Shown: positions 12,634-25,372, numbered from the stretch's first letter. The stretch: DNA of 64,000 nt from Moringa oleifera (GCA_021397835.1 JAJFZO010000469.1:124001-188000); one strand, 5' to 3'. Notes: a model not told the origin generated them from the letters alone. Numbers and translations: made by a program.

Positions 12634-14286
12634 ATGGGTTTCTCTATATTCCTAAATTTCATGTCAAAAGGACCCAAAAATCTTCATTTTCCATATTCTT
12701 CTTCTGCAAGTTCAAAAGCTTCCTTTATTAGGTTAATCTCTTCTTCCCGAAACACCATCACATACCTAAAATCCGCTCTCAATTCACTACCCAGCTGCAA
12801 AAATCCATCTGCCTCTCGCTCAAATCTTTATCATCTAACTTGTAGATCAATCCATGCCAGCTTAATTCAAGCCCAAGTTTTTGTTGGGGCTAACGACGAA
12901 ACCCCAGGTGTTAACACACAGTCCATTAGCAACAAAATCCCACAAGACACCGAGAAGATCTGCAAAATACTATCGCAAAACTCAGATTCCTCCGTCGATA
13001 AATTCCTTGATAATGCTTCGGTTGAGGTGTCGCCAACTTTGGTCGTTGAGGTTTTGAAGAGGCTAAGCAATGCAGGTGTTCTTGCCTTGTCGTTCTTCAG
13101 GTGGGCAGAAAAGCAAAAGGGTTTCAAGTATAGCACAGATAGCTACAATTCCCTGATTGAATCTCTGGGTAAGATCAAGCAGTTCAATATGATATGGAAT
13201 TTAGTGAGTGACATGAAGCAGAAAGGGTTGTTGACTAAAGACACTTTCGCATTGATCACGCGGAGATACGCAAGAGCGAGAAAGGTTAAAGAAGCTATCA
13301 ACGCGTTTGAGAAGATGGAGGAGTTTGGTATCAAGGTTGAATCTTCGGATTTTAATAGATTGATTGATACTTTGAGCAAGTCGAGGCATGTTGAGAGAGC
13401 ACAAGAGGTGTTTGATAAAATGAAGAACAGGAGGTTCGTACCTGATATCAAGTCCTATACGATTCTGTTAGAAGGGTGGGGTCAGCAGCAGAACCTGGTA
13501 AGGTTGAATGAGGTTTATCGAGAAATGAAGGACGAGGGTTTTCAACCTGATGTTGTCACTTACGGTATCATCATCAACGCTTACTGTAAGGCTAAGAAGT
13601 ATGATGAGGCGATTAAGTTATTTTGTGAATTGGAAGAAAAAAATTGCAAACCCACTCCTCACATTTTCTGTACTTTAATTAATGGTTTAGGTTCTGAGAA
13701 GAGGCCAAATGAAGCCCTTGAGTTCTTTGAACGATGCAAGCATAGTGGTTTTCCTCCTGAGGCACCAACTTACAATGCTATGGTGGGGGCTTACTGTTGG
13801 TCAATGCGGATGCATGATGCCTACAAGGTGGTTGATGAGATGAGGAAAAATGGGATTGGTCCGAATTCACGAACTTATGATATAATTCTTCACCACCTGA
13901 TAAAGGTTCGCAGATTAAAGGAGGCTTATGAAGTTTTCCAGAAAATGAGCAGCGAGCCTAGTGTAAGTACATACGAGATTATGGTGAGAATGTTTTGCAA
14001 CAATGATCGAGTTGATATGGCTGTAAGGGTTTGGGATCAGATGAGGGCCAGGGGAGTCCTTCCTGGAATGCATATGTTCTCTACATTGATTAGCAGCTTG
14101 TGCCATGAGAACAAGTTGGATGATGCTTGCAAGTACTTTCAAGAAATGTTAGATGTAGGTATTCGTCCTCCAGCCCAGATGTTTAGTGATTTGAAGCAAG
14201 CTCTTCTTGATGAGGGGAAGAAAGATACTGTTTTAAGTTTGGCAAGGAAGATTGATAAACTACGGAAAACTCCGTTAATTCGGTGA
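12634..14286 (+). CDS. P-class pentatricopeptide repeat protein, probably mitochondrial
   Basis: Family knowledge: PPR proteins bind organellar RNA and act in its processing, stability or translation. The single exon codes for 550 residues, as is usual for plant PPR genes. Residues 1-60 are rich in Ser, Arg and Lys with few acidic residues (FSIFLNFMSKGPKNL, SFIRLISSSRNT), like an organelle transit peptide. Tandem ~35-residue repeats run from about residue 165 to 535. Examples are SYNSLIESLGK, DFNRLIDTLSKSRHVERAQE, SYTILLEGWGQ, TYGIIINAYCKAKKYDEAIK, TYNAMVGAYCWSMRMHDAYK and MFSTLISSLCHENKLDDACK. No E, DYW or SMR domain follows, so it is P-class. In wording and position it resembles Arabidopsis At1g71060 (from memory). 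Start: first Met of the frame, preceding the transit-like segment. RNA target unknown. Confidence 0.9.
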   Translation: MGFSIFLNFMSKGPKNLHFPYSSSASSKASFIRLISSSRNTITYLKSALNSLPSCKNPSASRSNLYHLTCRSIHASLIQAQVFVGANDETPGVNTQSISNKIPQDTEKICKILSQNSDSSVDKFLDNASVEVSPTLVVEVLKRLSNAGVLALSFFRWAEKQKGFKYSTDSYNSLIESLGKIKQFNMIWNLVSDMKQKGLLTKDTFALITRRYARARKVKEAINAFEKMEEFGIKVESSDFNRLIDTLSKSRHVERAQEVFDKMKNRRFVPDIKSYTILLEGWGQQQNLVRLNEVYREMKDEGFQPDVVTYGIIINAYCKAKKYDEAIKLFCELEEKNCKPTPHIFCTLINGLGSEKRPNEALEFFERCKHSGFPPEAPTYNAMVGAYCWSMRMHDAYKVVDEMRKNGIGPNSRTYDIILHHLIKVRRLKEAYEVFQKMSSEPSVSTYEIMVRMFCNNDRVDMAVRVWDQMRARGVLPGMHMFSTLISSLCHENKLDDACKYFQEMLDVGIRPPAQMFSDLKQALLDEGKKDTVLSLARKIDKLRKTPLIR

Positions 14287-15656
14287 GGCCAATGAGAAGG
14301 CTCTGAAGCAATTTGGATCTTAGGGTCACAAGGGAACCTCCCACGCAACTTGACAGTGGACAATGAGAGGTTCTGGACATGCAATTTGACACAGGGTAGG
14401 GATCTTCTGATCTCATAATATTGGGTATGACATTCCAGCTTAAACAACCTCCTACACATCTTGTCTGTTCAAACTTAAGAAGTTCTGGGCATGCAATTTG
14501 ACATGTGATAGGGATTCTCTGATATCTTTGCGAAGTGAGGATTAAATCCTATGGAAGCTTCCTTTAATTTGTTTGACCATAAAGCACATTAGTTGTGAGA
14601 TGTGACACACCCATCTATTTCTTGTAAGACAGACTTACTGTATTGGTTATACTAGTTTTTGTATGTCAGAACTGCAGCTGCAAATCTGGCTTCTTTTCAG
14701 AAGCTATATGAAGTCACTGGGTTGGATGGTGGGCCAACAATTAAGCGGAAGAAATGTTTTGTGTCTGATTGTGCATTCAATCATATTACTGGCAATGCAG
14801 ATGACGAATAAAGCACCTTTGTTCAATCCATGTGCTTATTAGGCTAAAATATTTTTACTTCATCTGCCATCAGCTTGCAACTTGTGATATAATATGCAGC
14901 AGAAGATGCCTACTGGAAAATGAACTCCTGAAGCCTGGAATTCACACTAGGAGTAACCTGTATATCATGCCAAAGGGATGGATCTGTTAGTCTGCTTCCT
15001 ATTATTATGATAGCCTCTGTCACTGCTTGGATTTGTAAAGTCAACCAATGTGATGATGCCAAGTATTCTCACCCAACTAATCCTTAATGCAAGGACAAAA
15101 GGACAAGTAATAAAAAGGTAAGTAAATAAATCATCTCTATGAGAGATGTTTAAAAACTATGAAAACTGAGATTCCTGGGGCGCACTATGATGCACGTTTA
15201 ATCAGAGAAAACATGTGACCAAAGTCAAATTAAAGGCTCCATGTCAATGCCTTAAATATTCTCTACATGAGCTCAATCCTTTAGAATATTATGGTAGAAC
15301 TTTTGAGAATAGTTTGAATTTCTCGAGATAATTTGTAATATCCATTGAACATCACACATGATTTTTCTAGAAGCACTCACATATTATTATCTATGATCTC
15401 TGATTTAGAATCACGAAAATGAAGGGTTTTGTGAATTTCAAAGAGGAAAGTTCTCATCAAAGAGCTTATAAAAAAACATGAGCTTTTTTTTTTTTTCGTA
15501 CTTTTAGTGTCCACTTGATTACTAAAATACCGAATTGAATTTTGAAGATGTGTCTTTTTGCCAATTGAGTAATTTTCTTATAATCACGACTCTGATAGAG
15601 TGGATTTTAGGTTTTTAACATTTGGCTCGTTAGTGAAAGATCTTGAATAAAAAGCT
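14287..15656. other. 3' flank of the PPR gene and unassigned DNA
   Basis: No gene or clear repeat recognised. Base composition becomes steadily more AT-rich, marking the edge of the gene-rich block. Confidence 0.4.
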
Positions 15657-16143
15657 TTGTTGCTCAAAAGGAACAACTCCGTTTGGTCCGTCATCACTCG
15701 AAGAAACCTGAGATCGAACATTGCTGCCTACGCATCCGATGTTGCGGCTCCCAATGTAACATCGGTGATTGAGCAATTTCTTCAAGCCGCCACCTTAGAG
15801 CATCAATTAGAAGTACAACACCGCTTGTTTGAAGGATAATAATAGCAAATGGAGGAATTGCGCAAAATTATTGCTAATCAACAGCAGTGATTATAGCGTT
15901 GGCAATGGCCCTACCCCCTCGTGAGTAGTAGGCCGAATCTTCGCCTATCGAATCTTATCTCTGACCAACCTCGCCCAAAGCCAATCCATTGCTTGTGGCC
16001 TTACAATCGGAGCATGCAGCCCGGCCATTGGCGAGATCCCCCCTAACCTGCCATGTCCAACGAAGTACCCCAGGTGCTAAAGATACCACCCGTGGAAGCA
16101 GAGAAACTGTGGCAAAAGGAAAATGAATGGGGCTATCATCCAC
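15657..16143 (+). pseudogene. Possible retrotransposon gag-like fragment
   Basis: A short GC-richer island in AT-rich DNA. It reads RNSNIAAYASDVAAP-like and VIEQFLQAATLEHQLEVQHR, continuing after stop codons with QMEELRKIIANQQQ, a coiled-coil style segment typical of the region before gag in plant retroelements. Stops at about 15838 break the frame, and a second open stretch at 16053 (VPQVLKIPPVEAEKLWQKEN) follows. No protease or reverse transcriptase motif is visible nearby. The assignment rests on style and context only. Confidence 0.3.
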
Positions 16144-18231
16144 ACCTTCTTTCTAAAATAAAATCATTTTATTTAGAACAGCATAATAGAAATACTAATC
16201 CAATCACGTTATTCTCAAATTTTTTTTCAAATACATTAAAAAAAATCAAAAAAATAGTCATGGTGATGTAAGTTTGTCAGAAAAAAGATATGATTTCCAT
16301 CTTATTATATTTTCAAAAAAAAAAAAAGTTTTAGTTAAAATTTTATGAAAGAGCTACCACTCAATCATATCATTTTGAAAAACATTTTTTGCGAAAATCA
16401 TGTAGATGCAAATATAATAACAAAAATATCAAATAGGAATCTAAATATTAAAAATTAAGAAACAATCAAGAAATCAAAAAATTTTGAATATTTGATCAAC
16501 TAATCAATTTTATTCACAATTCAACTAAGGAATTACAACACAAGAATTAGATCAAGATAATTTATACCTGTTCTTTTGAATCCAATAATATCAATTCTTT
16601 CTACTCATTTGCTAGCAATAGAATTGAATCAAGAAAACTCTTAAGTGCTCAAGAACAGCTCATTCAAGAGAAAATTACAGAGTATTTAGCCTAATTTTAC
16701 TATGAACGCGAAGATCCTTTCTTCTTCGATATTGCATCTATTTATAAGAGAGTTCATTGGGAGAGGCTTGTTAAAAGTTTGAAAATGTAGGGTGTTAAAA
16801 GGGAATGTGTGCTAGATGCTACTCTAGGGTGAATGATGCATGGGTACAAACTTCACTTGGCATATCCTGTGCGCCTTTTCCATAATCATCTACACTCCTC
16901 TGAGATCTTCTGGCTTCTGGAATCGTATAAACCTTTAGTCTCTAAATCAAAATCCTTTCTTAAGTGAAAATTTTGGCTTGAAGGATTATGGATTATCATT
17001 CAAGATTGTCGGGTTTGCTATTCCTTTCATGATTCATCAGGATCATCCTTAAGTTGAAATTTTCTACACTTTCTTTTCAAATCGAGAGTTACTAGATCAA
17101 GGATTCTAACGATTGGGTGTTTGCGGGCTAATGCCTTTCACTGCTTATAAATAAATCAATTTGGATTAGTTTTCTTTTGACATTGGGATCATTTTTATAT
17201 CTTGCCTTTCTATTGTTTGAGATCTTCTTATGATCAATATTATAATCGAAAAAGTTTCGGCTTTGATGGAGGCTTATCGAGATTGAGATTTATCAAGGCT
17301 GAGGTTTTTTTTACCAGCTTATCAAGCTTGTAATTCAACTCTTTCTCTTCTCATTTTTTGGCAAGTCTTTTTATCTTTACTTTCCTTGTTGCTCAATGGC
17401 CAAGGAATTAAGGCCTTTTTTTTATACTAATGACAATTTGAAATGTATTAAGAATAATTTTCTCATTCCAAAATACAACTAGTTAGAACTACCCTCGTCC
17501 TTTAATAGACCATGGACTTGCCATGAGGCTAGGTCAAGGTCTTTGAGGATGACCTAAAAGGTGATTAAATATTTACTTATTCACCCATTTTTCTAGAATG
17601 TATGTCACTAGTTTCAACATTTCACCTTTTTAGTACCTTTCAAAATGCTTGGAGATGCATAACTGCTTTTATCTTTAAGCTTTTTACCCTAAACTGCATA
17701 AATATTTTTATTTCTTTTTCTTCAAATTCTTCAAGTTGAAAGTCAACAAAAACAATAAGGATTCAAAGAAAAATTTTATTATTTCAGTAGCATCGAACCT
17801 AAACTTTTCTCCAAGGGCTCGTCTTTCCAAATAAATATGGCAATTCTTGCCACTAAAATACCAATAGATAAAAGCATAGCTTATAGTAGTATCTTGCTTC
17901 TTAAGTCATAGAATTTGGCAAATATACGTGAAGACAATAATAATGTCTTAGCCTTTAAGCATATGGTTACAAAAGCTATAAGCATTCTCCAAGCATTTGG
18001 ACTTAGTTATACAACAAAAAGATTGAACACCTCGTCGATATTGATGAAGAAAGGGTGAAGAGGGAGGTGCTGCCCCTCTCTTAGACATTCATATGCAAAT
18101 AACACCTAGTCTATGTGACCGAAGGTGCTCATTTAAGTTTGGGACTACTAGCATAACAGTTCTAGGAATGGTGTAGATGTTTTTGAGCCTAACTAAGTCA
18201 TGTGAAATGATATTTAAAGGTCTTACTTCAC
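16144..18231. other. AT-rich unassigned DNA
   Basis: No coding signature on either strand that I can recognise; probably decayed repeat DNA. A run of A follows at about 16314-16328. Confidence 0.35.
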
Positions 18232-20785
18232 CTATGGCGATGATAAAATTAAACAAAGAGGAACTTATTGAGAAAGTAAAAGTAATTATTATGGCACTTC
18301 AAGAACTAAAAGCTAATCCAAAAAAATGTTAAAACAAGGGAGAAAAGAAAAGTGGAATGCATGGGAAAATTAAGAAAAAGGTTCCATTAAAGGGGAAAAA
18401 AAGAGTTTTTCCATCAATAAACAAATACTCATTGAAAAATAGCCATTTTGGAGAGCGCCTTAGGTATGGACCCATTAAGATAGGTTTCAGCTATTGAGAC
18501 TTGAATATTTAACCCACCTCAGAGTCGTTGTTATGACATGTTAGTAGCCAATAAGCCTATATCACATGTGCCTGAGTGGATTAATATTGGATACAAATGC
18601 ATGTGATGTGGCAGTAGATGCATTAGTCATATAGCAAAGATGTGGCAGCAACCTAATTGTCCACATTGTAGGTACAAAAGTGAGTTTGAGGTGCTTAGGA
18701 GCTCTCAAAAGCCACTTTTACAGTCAAAGACATGGCAACAATTGAATTGTTAATGTCACATGTCCAAAAGGTAGTTTAAGAGTGTTAGGCGGTTCTTAGA
18801 ACCCGCTTTTGGGATCTAAGACATGGCGGTAGCCTATTTGCCCATGTTGTAGGTGCAAAAGCTAGTTTAGTAGTGTTAAGTGACTTTTAGAACCCACTTT
18901 CGGGACTTAAGACATGGCGGTAACATAGTTGTCCACATCACAAGCATGGCAATAAACTAGGAAATACTTAGCAGCTCACCATTGCAAATATAGGAAAAAC
19001 CTCGAGATACCCATGCAATACTTCTAAGAGCTCTTTAGAACCTATGATGTGGCCACACAAGGACCTGACACGTGATAGGTACAACTACATCATTAAATAA
19101 CTCAATAAAGGCTTATGCATTGCCATTTTGTAAGAACTTTATCATGTAGCTAGAAGGATGTGCAATCAAAAACACATCAAAACCACTTCTAATTTTCATC
19201 CGAAAGATAAAAAAAAAAAACCTTAAAAGAGATTAATAATAGCACCTACACATGAATAAGGCTTGTAACAATGAATCATTGAAGGATCCCATCAAGTCAA
19301 CATCAAGAATCAATAGCTATATGAGTATCATTAAAAGGCAACTTCACGTACTTCAGGAAGACTTAGTAGGCGAGTTTCTAAATGACACCAACTACTCTAG
19401 GTTAAGGACTTCTTGGTTGCCTACTAATATGCACCCTTAAAATCACCATAAATAAGGGTGGTGGGCTCATTCTCACAACACAACTATACATGCTCTCACA
19501 CATACTCACATTCTTAATATCATTCAAAAAAACTATATTTAAGGCAAAACAAGCTCTACTAGGGTTTCTTCATCCTTGTAAGTATTTTAAATTCATTTCT
19601 CATAATATTAAGATTGCACATATTTTATCTTTATAAACTAGAGATCAATTATTACAATTATCCATTTTATTTATGCAATTTATTTTAGCATACAAAAATT
19701 AAGTGTTTACATACGTGATTTATCTTATTGCTCAAAAGTTAGAATATTATAATTTTCAATAATAGTTGTAATTAATTTCAAATTTTCTTATATTTCTAAA
19801 TGTTCCCAGAATTAGGAAGAAAATGATTAGAACAAGTGTGAAATTGCTTTCTTTCCCAAAATTATTTTAAGAACAAATGAGATGGAATGAGTGTGAAATC
19901 TCAATGTTCTTCCTAAAATACCCTATTTATAAAATTATATTCCTTAATTAAAATTTATTCAAAAATAGAGGCAACTCTTGGTATCAATCATGGGTATTCT
20001 AATAGTTCTAATCCTTCCTTGAACATAACCAACATTCAAACCTAGAATTTCTTAAAAAATATAAAAGCCAACTTTCCTTTGTTAAATAGGTGATATATCA
20101 TACCTTAAATGATGGTGATGACTCCTAGGTTTTTTTTCACGTGGAGGTTTCCCCTAGTTGAAATCCCAATTATGACATTCGTTTTTTACTTTTAGTATTC
20201 TTTCTTTATTTTCTTCAATTGAATTAACCTTTATCTTTGATTTTAGGTGGCTTAAAGGATCACATTGATCTTAGAGGACTACTAGACCAATTGTGCTCTT
20301 GGTAAGGCTCTTTAGAAAGTAAAGGAGGTAATGAAGGCCACTATTAAAAAATAAGCAAAATTGAAGAATGTGAAGCTTAGAAGAAGGAATAGAAAGCAGC
20401 ATGGAGTTAGCCTTTTATCGGGTTTAACTCTAAAAGGTAAAAATAAATGTTGTTTTGCAAATAAAGTAGCTGCAAAAATAACACCAAACAAAACTCAAAG
20501 CTTTTGACGAAGTTACCACTTCAAAATACAAGGAAATTAAGGAGTTTAATGATTTGGTGATATCGGAGCGCATAACCATTTACTAGGACATGCAAGCTTA
20601 AGTAATTGATGAGGTTTAAGAGAGGTGCCTTTCCTCAACTTAGATTTCATAAAGACTAGTCTTGGAGATGAAGCTAAGGGTAGTACTGGATAAGCTGAGC
20701 CTTTAATTAAACTACTTACAGACCCTAGTAATCCTTCAAAAGCTACACCTACTGATGAGATGCTTCCAATAGCTTTTTCATAGAA
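18232..20785 (+). pseudogene. Decayed retroelement gag-like ORF, interrupted (copy A)
   Basis: Two fragments match the ORF at 50805-51810 in order and style. The 5' fragment, near 18235-18330, reads AMIKLNKEELIEKVKV; the other copy has MIKLSKKDLTEAVAKAKA. The 3' fragment at about 20500-20785 reads SKYKEIKEFNDLVISERI and then LIKLLTDPSNPSKATPTDE before a stop. The gap between them holds a 91-bp tandem repeat and about 1.3 kb of unassigned DNA, so the ORF was split or rearranged. Many stops; not functional. Confidence 0.4.
18638..18985. repeat. 91-bp tandem repeat, about 3.7 copies
   Basis: Units begin at 18638, 18728, 18819 and 18910 (spacing 90-91 bp) at AGA(C/T)(A/G)TGGC. Each unit contains TTGTCCACAT-like sequence, AGGTGCAAAAG, TAGTTTAG(T/A)AGTGTTA and TTAGAACCC(A/G)CTTT. 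Units 2-4 are closest; unit 1 and the last, partial unit are more diverged. No open frame runs through it. Confidence 0.85.
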
Positions 20786-21370
20786 TATTTCTTTTGTATA
20801 TTTTTTGATCTATAATGGATCCTCTATACTTTTTCATATCAATACATTTTTTTTTCATATCTATAACTTTTCACATTCTTTCACTCAAGCCTCTTGAAAT
20901 TAATGTAGTTATCTTCAATCAATACTTCTAACATACCTTCAGATCTAACCCCATCGTAACTTAATTCCATCTTTAAACCTTGGCTTCTATTTTATACTGA
21001 TCTCTAAGGGTGAGTGAAATTCAATTAAAACCGAAAAAACTGATAAATCAAATTGATTTCGATTAATTCAGTTCGATTTTTTCGGTTTTTAGTTACAAAT
21101 TAATTTATAAATCAGTTTTTTCTTGGCTTTTTAGGTTGGTTTCGATTAAATTGTTTTAAAATCAAATTAATCAAAAAAATCAATTTTTAATTTTAATAAT
21201 TAATTAATTATATTAATTAATTAATTAATATTAATTAAATTTATTATTTAATCAATTTTATTAATTGATTATTAATAATAAATTTTTTTTTCGCTTAATC
21301 TCTTTACTAAGTCACCTATTCATACTATTCAAGCAATGAGGCAATGAGACAAAATTCTTTTTTTTTTTCC

Positions 21371-21835
21371 TTTCAATTTGAGAAGGCATAACCTAATCCA
21401 TGCACCATGCCTATCTATCTTTCAAGAATCAGAATCGCCGTAGCCACCCCCACACTACGTATACGTATTCGGTAATCATTATTCGCTTAAGCCTCATCTT
21501 TTTTCTTTTCAATTTAAATCCTCCTGATAGTAACACTACAACCACACTTCCTCCCTTTCTTTTCTTTCAATTTGAGAAGCCATAACCTAATACATGCATT
21601 GTGCCCATCTATCTTAGAGAACCAGCCGCATTGCAGCCACATCCACGCCACCCATACATATTCAGTAATTGGTATTCCCTCAGGCCTCATCTTTTTTCTT
21701 TCCAATTTTAATCCTCCCAATAATAGCATTGCAACTACAACTATGCAGCTACGCCACGCATATGTATTCGATATTCCCTCATGCCAAATCTTCTTTCTTT
21801 CCAATTTTAATCCTTCCAATAATAGCATACACTAT
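21371..21835. repeat. Tandem repeat in the 5' leader of the hAT element
   Basis: A ~194-bp unit starting TTTCAATTTGAGAAG(G/C)CATAACC occurs at 21371 and 21565. A shorter third copy (period ~99) repeats TTCCCTCA(G/T)GCC through TCTTTCCAATTTTAATCC and AATAATAGCAT at 21675 and 21774. It lies between the 5' end and the transposase gene, where a promoter or transposase-binding array would be expected. Confidence 0.8.
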
Positions 21836-22331
21836 CTCACTCTTTAATCTTTCAATTTTTCAAATTCTAATTTGTAACAACTATACTTAAAATTAAAAAT
21901 TAGTTTATCTTTATGGATTCTCTTTCTGTATTTAGGTAAGTATCATAAATTTGTTCTCTGTATTATCACTTTTTCTTTATATATGTGGTATACGTTAGCT
22001 ATAACATGTAAGGCTAAACAATCCCAGTGTTGAAAATTATAGAATTGATTTTTTAATTCATTTTATTTTGACTTCATATTTTTTCTTTGAATCCTTTCCT
22101 GATATAATGTAAAGTTGTAAATTATATTTTTTTGTAATAATTCATAATCATATTTTGAAAGGTAGTGATATTAACTATTACTATTGAAATGAATTTTTGT
22201 GTAATGCGGTATTACTACTAAAATGTTTTAGAATTTTATCTAACTATTGAAAAGTATTATTATTAACTGCTTTTAATTGTTATTTATTTGAGAAGTTAAA
22301 AAATATCAACTAGGAGTAATGATATAGCTCT

Positions 22332-24366
22332 ATGCTTAATGCCACACAACCAAATTCAGTCCTTCCATCATCTGCAAGTTTTAAATTGAAGAGGAAAGCG
22401 TTTAGGCCCATATCAAAAGTTTGGGAACACTTCACCAAATTTTTTGATGAACAAGGTGAGCATAAAGCTAGATGTAATTATTGTGATAGGGAGATTTTTG
22501 TTGACCCTAAAAGAAATGGAACAACTGCATTGAAAACTTATATGGGTACTTATGAGAAGAGAACAAATGTTAGTGTTGATTCTAGTCAAACTGAATTAGT
22601 TTTTGAATTTGGGAGAGATGGATCTTTAGGTAGTTGGAAGTTCAATCAAGATGCCAGTAGAAAGGGTATAGCTGAGATGATCATTATAGATGAATTACCT
22701 TTTAAATTGATGTATGGTAAAAGTTTTCGGCTTTGCATGTCACTTGTATGTCCTAAGTTTCGTATGACTTCACGATGGACTATAGCTAGAGATTGTTATC
22801 AGCTTTATAATGATGAAAAAGTTAAACTGAAACAGTTATTGTGATCATTTAGTATAAGAGTATCTCTCACCACAGACACATGGACTTTGGTGTAAAAAAT
22901 TAATTATTTGTGTCTTACAGCTCATTTTATTCATAAAGACTGAAAATTAAACAAAAGAATATTAAAATTTTGTCCTATTTCTAGTCATAAAGGTGAGGCC
23001 ATCAGAAAATTTATTGAGAAATGTTTGCATGATGGGGGGATTGATCAAGTTTTTAATGTTACAGTTGATAATGCTATTCTAATGATGTTGCAATCTCATA
23101 CTTGAAGAAAAGATTGAATAATTTAGGAACTTGCATTCAAGAAGGAAAATATCTTCATTTAAGATGCATTGCGTACATTCTTAATCTCATTGTTACATAT
23201 GGATTGAAAGAAATGAATGAGTCAATTGCACGTGTTAGAGGGGCTGTTAAATATGTGAAACAATTACCTGCAAGGTTGACCAAATTTAAAGAATGTGTTT
23301 TAGTTGAAAAAATTAAAAGTAAAAGTTTGTTGTGTTCGAATGTTAGCACTTATTTGATGTTGGATGCAACTTAAAATTTTAAGAAGACTTTTGATGTTTT
23401 TGATGATATTGATCTGCATTATAAAAACGAGTTGATAATAGAAGATGGGTTGCTTGAAAAAAAAAAGATTGGAAAACTATTAGGAGGTTTTGTTTTTCTT
23501 GCAATAATTTTATGAACTAACAATTAAAGTTTTAAGTTCTTCATATGTCACCTCCAATAGTTTTCTTGATGATATTTATAATGTTTATTCTACTTTGCGC
23601 AATTAGGAAACACATTCTGATATTAAATGCAATGACAAAAAAAAATGACAAATAAGTTTGATAAGTATTAGAGAAATGTGAAAAAGATGAATATGCTACT
23701 TTATATTACTTCTATTCTTGATCCTAAAAAAAAGCTTGAGTTTGTCAACTTTTACTTTTTGAAAATGTATGATATGGAACAAACTTCAGTGATGACTAGT
23801 AATGTGAGAAAAATAGTTAAAGAGTTGCTTAATAAGTATACAAGAAATTTGCAACCCAACATGAACAAGTTGGTGAAAGCAGTCAAGTGAGCCAAATTGC
23901 AAAGGGAAATGAATTAGGATTGAAAAAAGAGAGACAAGTTCTTTTGTCTAAGTTCAAGAGATATAAGAAAGAGATTGAAAAAGAAGAAAATAAATCAGAA
24001 TTAGATAGATTTTTAAGTGAAGAGGATGTAAAAGATGATGATAACTTTGATATTCTTAATTAATGAAAACTTAATAGTCATAGGTTTCCTATTCTTTTCC
24101 ATATGGCTCGTAATGTATTGGCAGCTCCTATATCTATGGTTGCTTCTGAATCTGCTTTTAGCATCGGCGGACGTGTACTTGATACATATAAAAATTCATT
24201 AACTCTTAAGCTTATACAAGCCCTTATTTGTGCTCAAGATTGGTTACGTAAATCTCCATGTTTTGATGCCATTAAGGAGGATTTGGTAGAGCTTGAGAAA
24301 CTTGATATGGGTAATTATTTTGTTTATTTGATTATTTTATATTTTTTAATTATTAATCTTTATTGA
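22332..24366 (+). pseudogene. hAT transposase (BED zinc finger, RICESLEEPER type), broken
   Basis: The first open segment (170 codons) has SKVWEHFTKF, then the BED finger core ARCNYCDREIFVDPKRNGTT followed by LKTYMGTYEKR; the usual second His pair is altered, with His replaced by Tyr near TY. SLTTDTWT in the next segment is the conserved RNase H-fold start (Asp retained). CIAYILNLIV matches the CxxHxxNL box, with Tyr in place of the usual His. The last open segment (24103-24366) reads VLAAPISMVASESAFSIGGR and LTLKLIQALICAQDWLR, the C-terminal hAT dimerisation domain. At least four stops or frameshifts separate the segments, so no functional product is expected. Confidence 0.9.
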
Positions 24367-25372
24367 ATAAGCTTAATATCACTTTTTTTAATAACAAATT
24401 TGATTATGTATTTAGAGATTTGTCAAAAATTGCATTGGATGCTACAATTGATTAGTGTGGAAGTGTATTGCTATTTCAAGGTGATTTCTTTTATTACTAT
24501 TAGTTTCATATCTTATATAGTTGAGATTTTGATTATGGATTGATCTTTATTTTTTGATTTTTTCTTCATTGATTGATTATCATAAAAGAGAAATATTGGT
24601 TATTAAGATGTTATATGTGAAGCTTAAATATTGTTTGAATATAATCTTATCATGTAATATTTTTGCAATACCATATCAACTGATTTAGGAGGAGCTTCGT
24701 TTGGATAAGTTTTTATCATATCAATGTATAAGAATGCACTTATTTCTTTTTTGAAATTCTTACGCTTTTTTTTTTTTTTACTTTTCAGCTATTTGATTAG
24801 TTGAAGAAAACTTTTTTAAGGAACTAAAGGCAAAATAGAAAAAAACAAGGATTGAAACTCCAATGAAATGTTCCTTTTGATGTTGTTAATTTGCTAAATG
24901 CTAATGTATTATATGCCAACTGTATTTTGATGTAAAAGAATTTTTCTTTTATGATTAGAAGTTTTTGTATTCTAAAAGTTATTATTGATGTATAAAAAAT
25001 TTTAATTTTAATATATTAGAGATGTTGATTTTCATGTAAGTATAGATGAGGATGTTATTAGAGTAAAGTTCAATTATATATTTCATCAATATAAACAGAT
25101 TGTTAATGATATATCATATATATTTAATTTGTAAATTATTGTTCAAGATTTAAAATAGTTTAAATAGAAAATATAAAATTTAAACCTAAATAAATTTTCG
25201 ATTTATTCGGTTTATTTGGTAACCTGATTAAAAAAAATTAGTTCGGTTAATTCAGTTATCTTTTAAATTCGTTCGATTTCGGTTAATTTATAATAAAATT
25301 CAATTAATTCAGTTTTTAAAATTTTCAAACTGAATGAACCGAATTAACCGAATGCTTATCCCTACTGATCTC

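Larger units (their letters stand above)
20997..25372. mobile_element. Complete but inactive hAT-superfamily DNA transposon with target-site duplication
   Basis: The element spans 21005-25364 (4360 bp) and is bounded by a perfect 8-bp direct repeat, CTGATCTC, at 20997-21004 and 25365-25372, the target duplication length of hAT elements. The 5' end is TAAGGGTGAGTG. The 3' end is CTTATCCCTA, whose reverse complement TAGGGATAAG gives a short imperfect terminal inverted repeat of the kind seen in plant Ac/hAT elements. Subterminal DNA at both ends is rich in CGGTT/AACCG words (for example TTCGGTTAATTCAG near 25233-25320). The internal gene is a broken BED-finger hAT transposase on the + strand. 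Confidence 0.87.
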
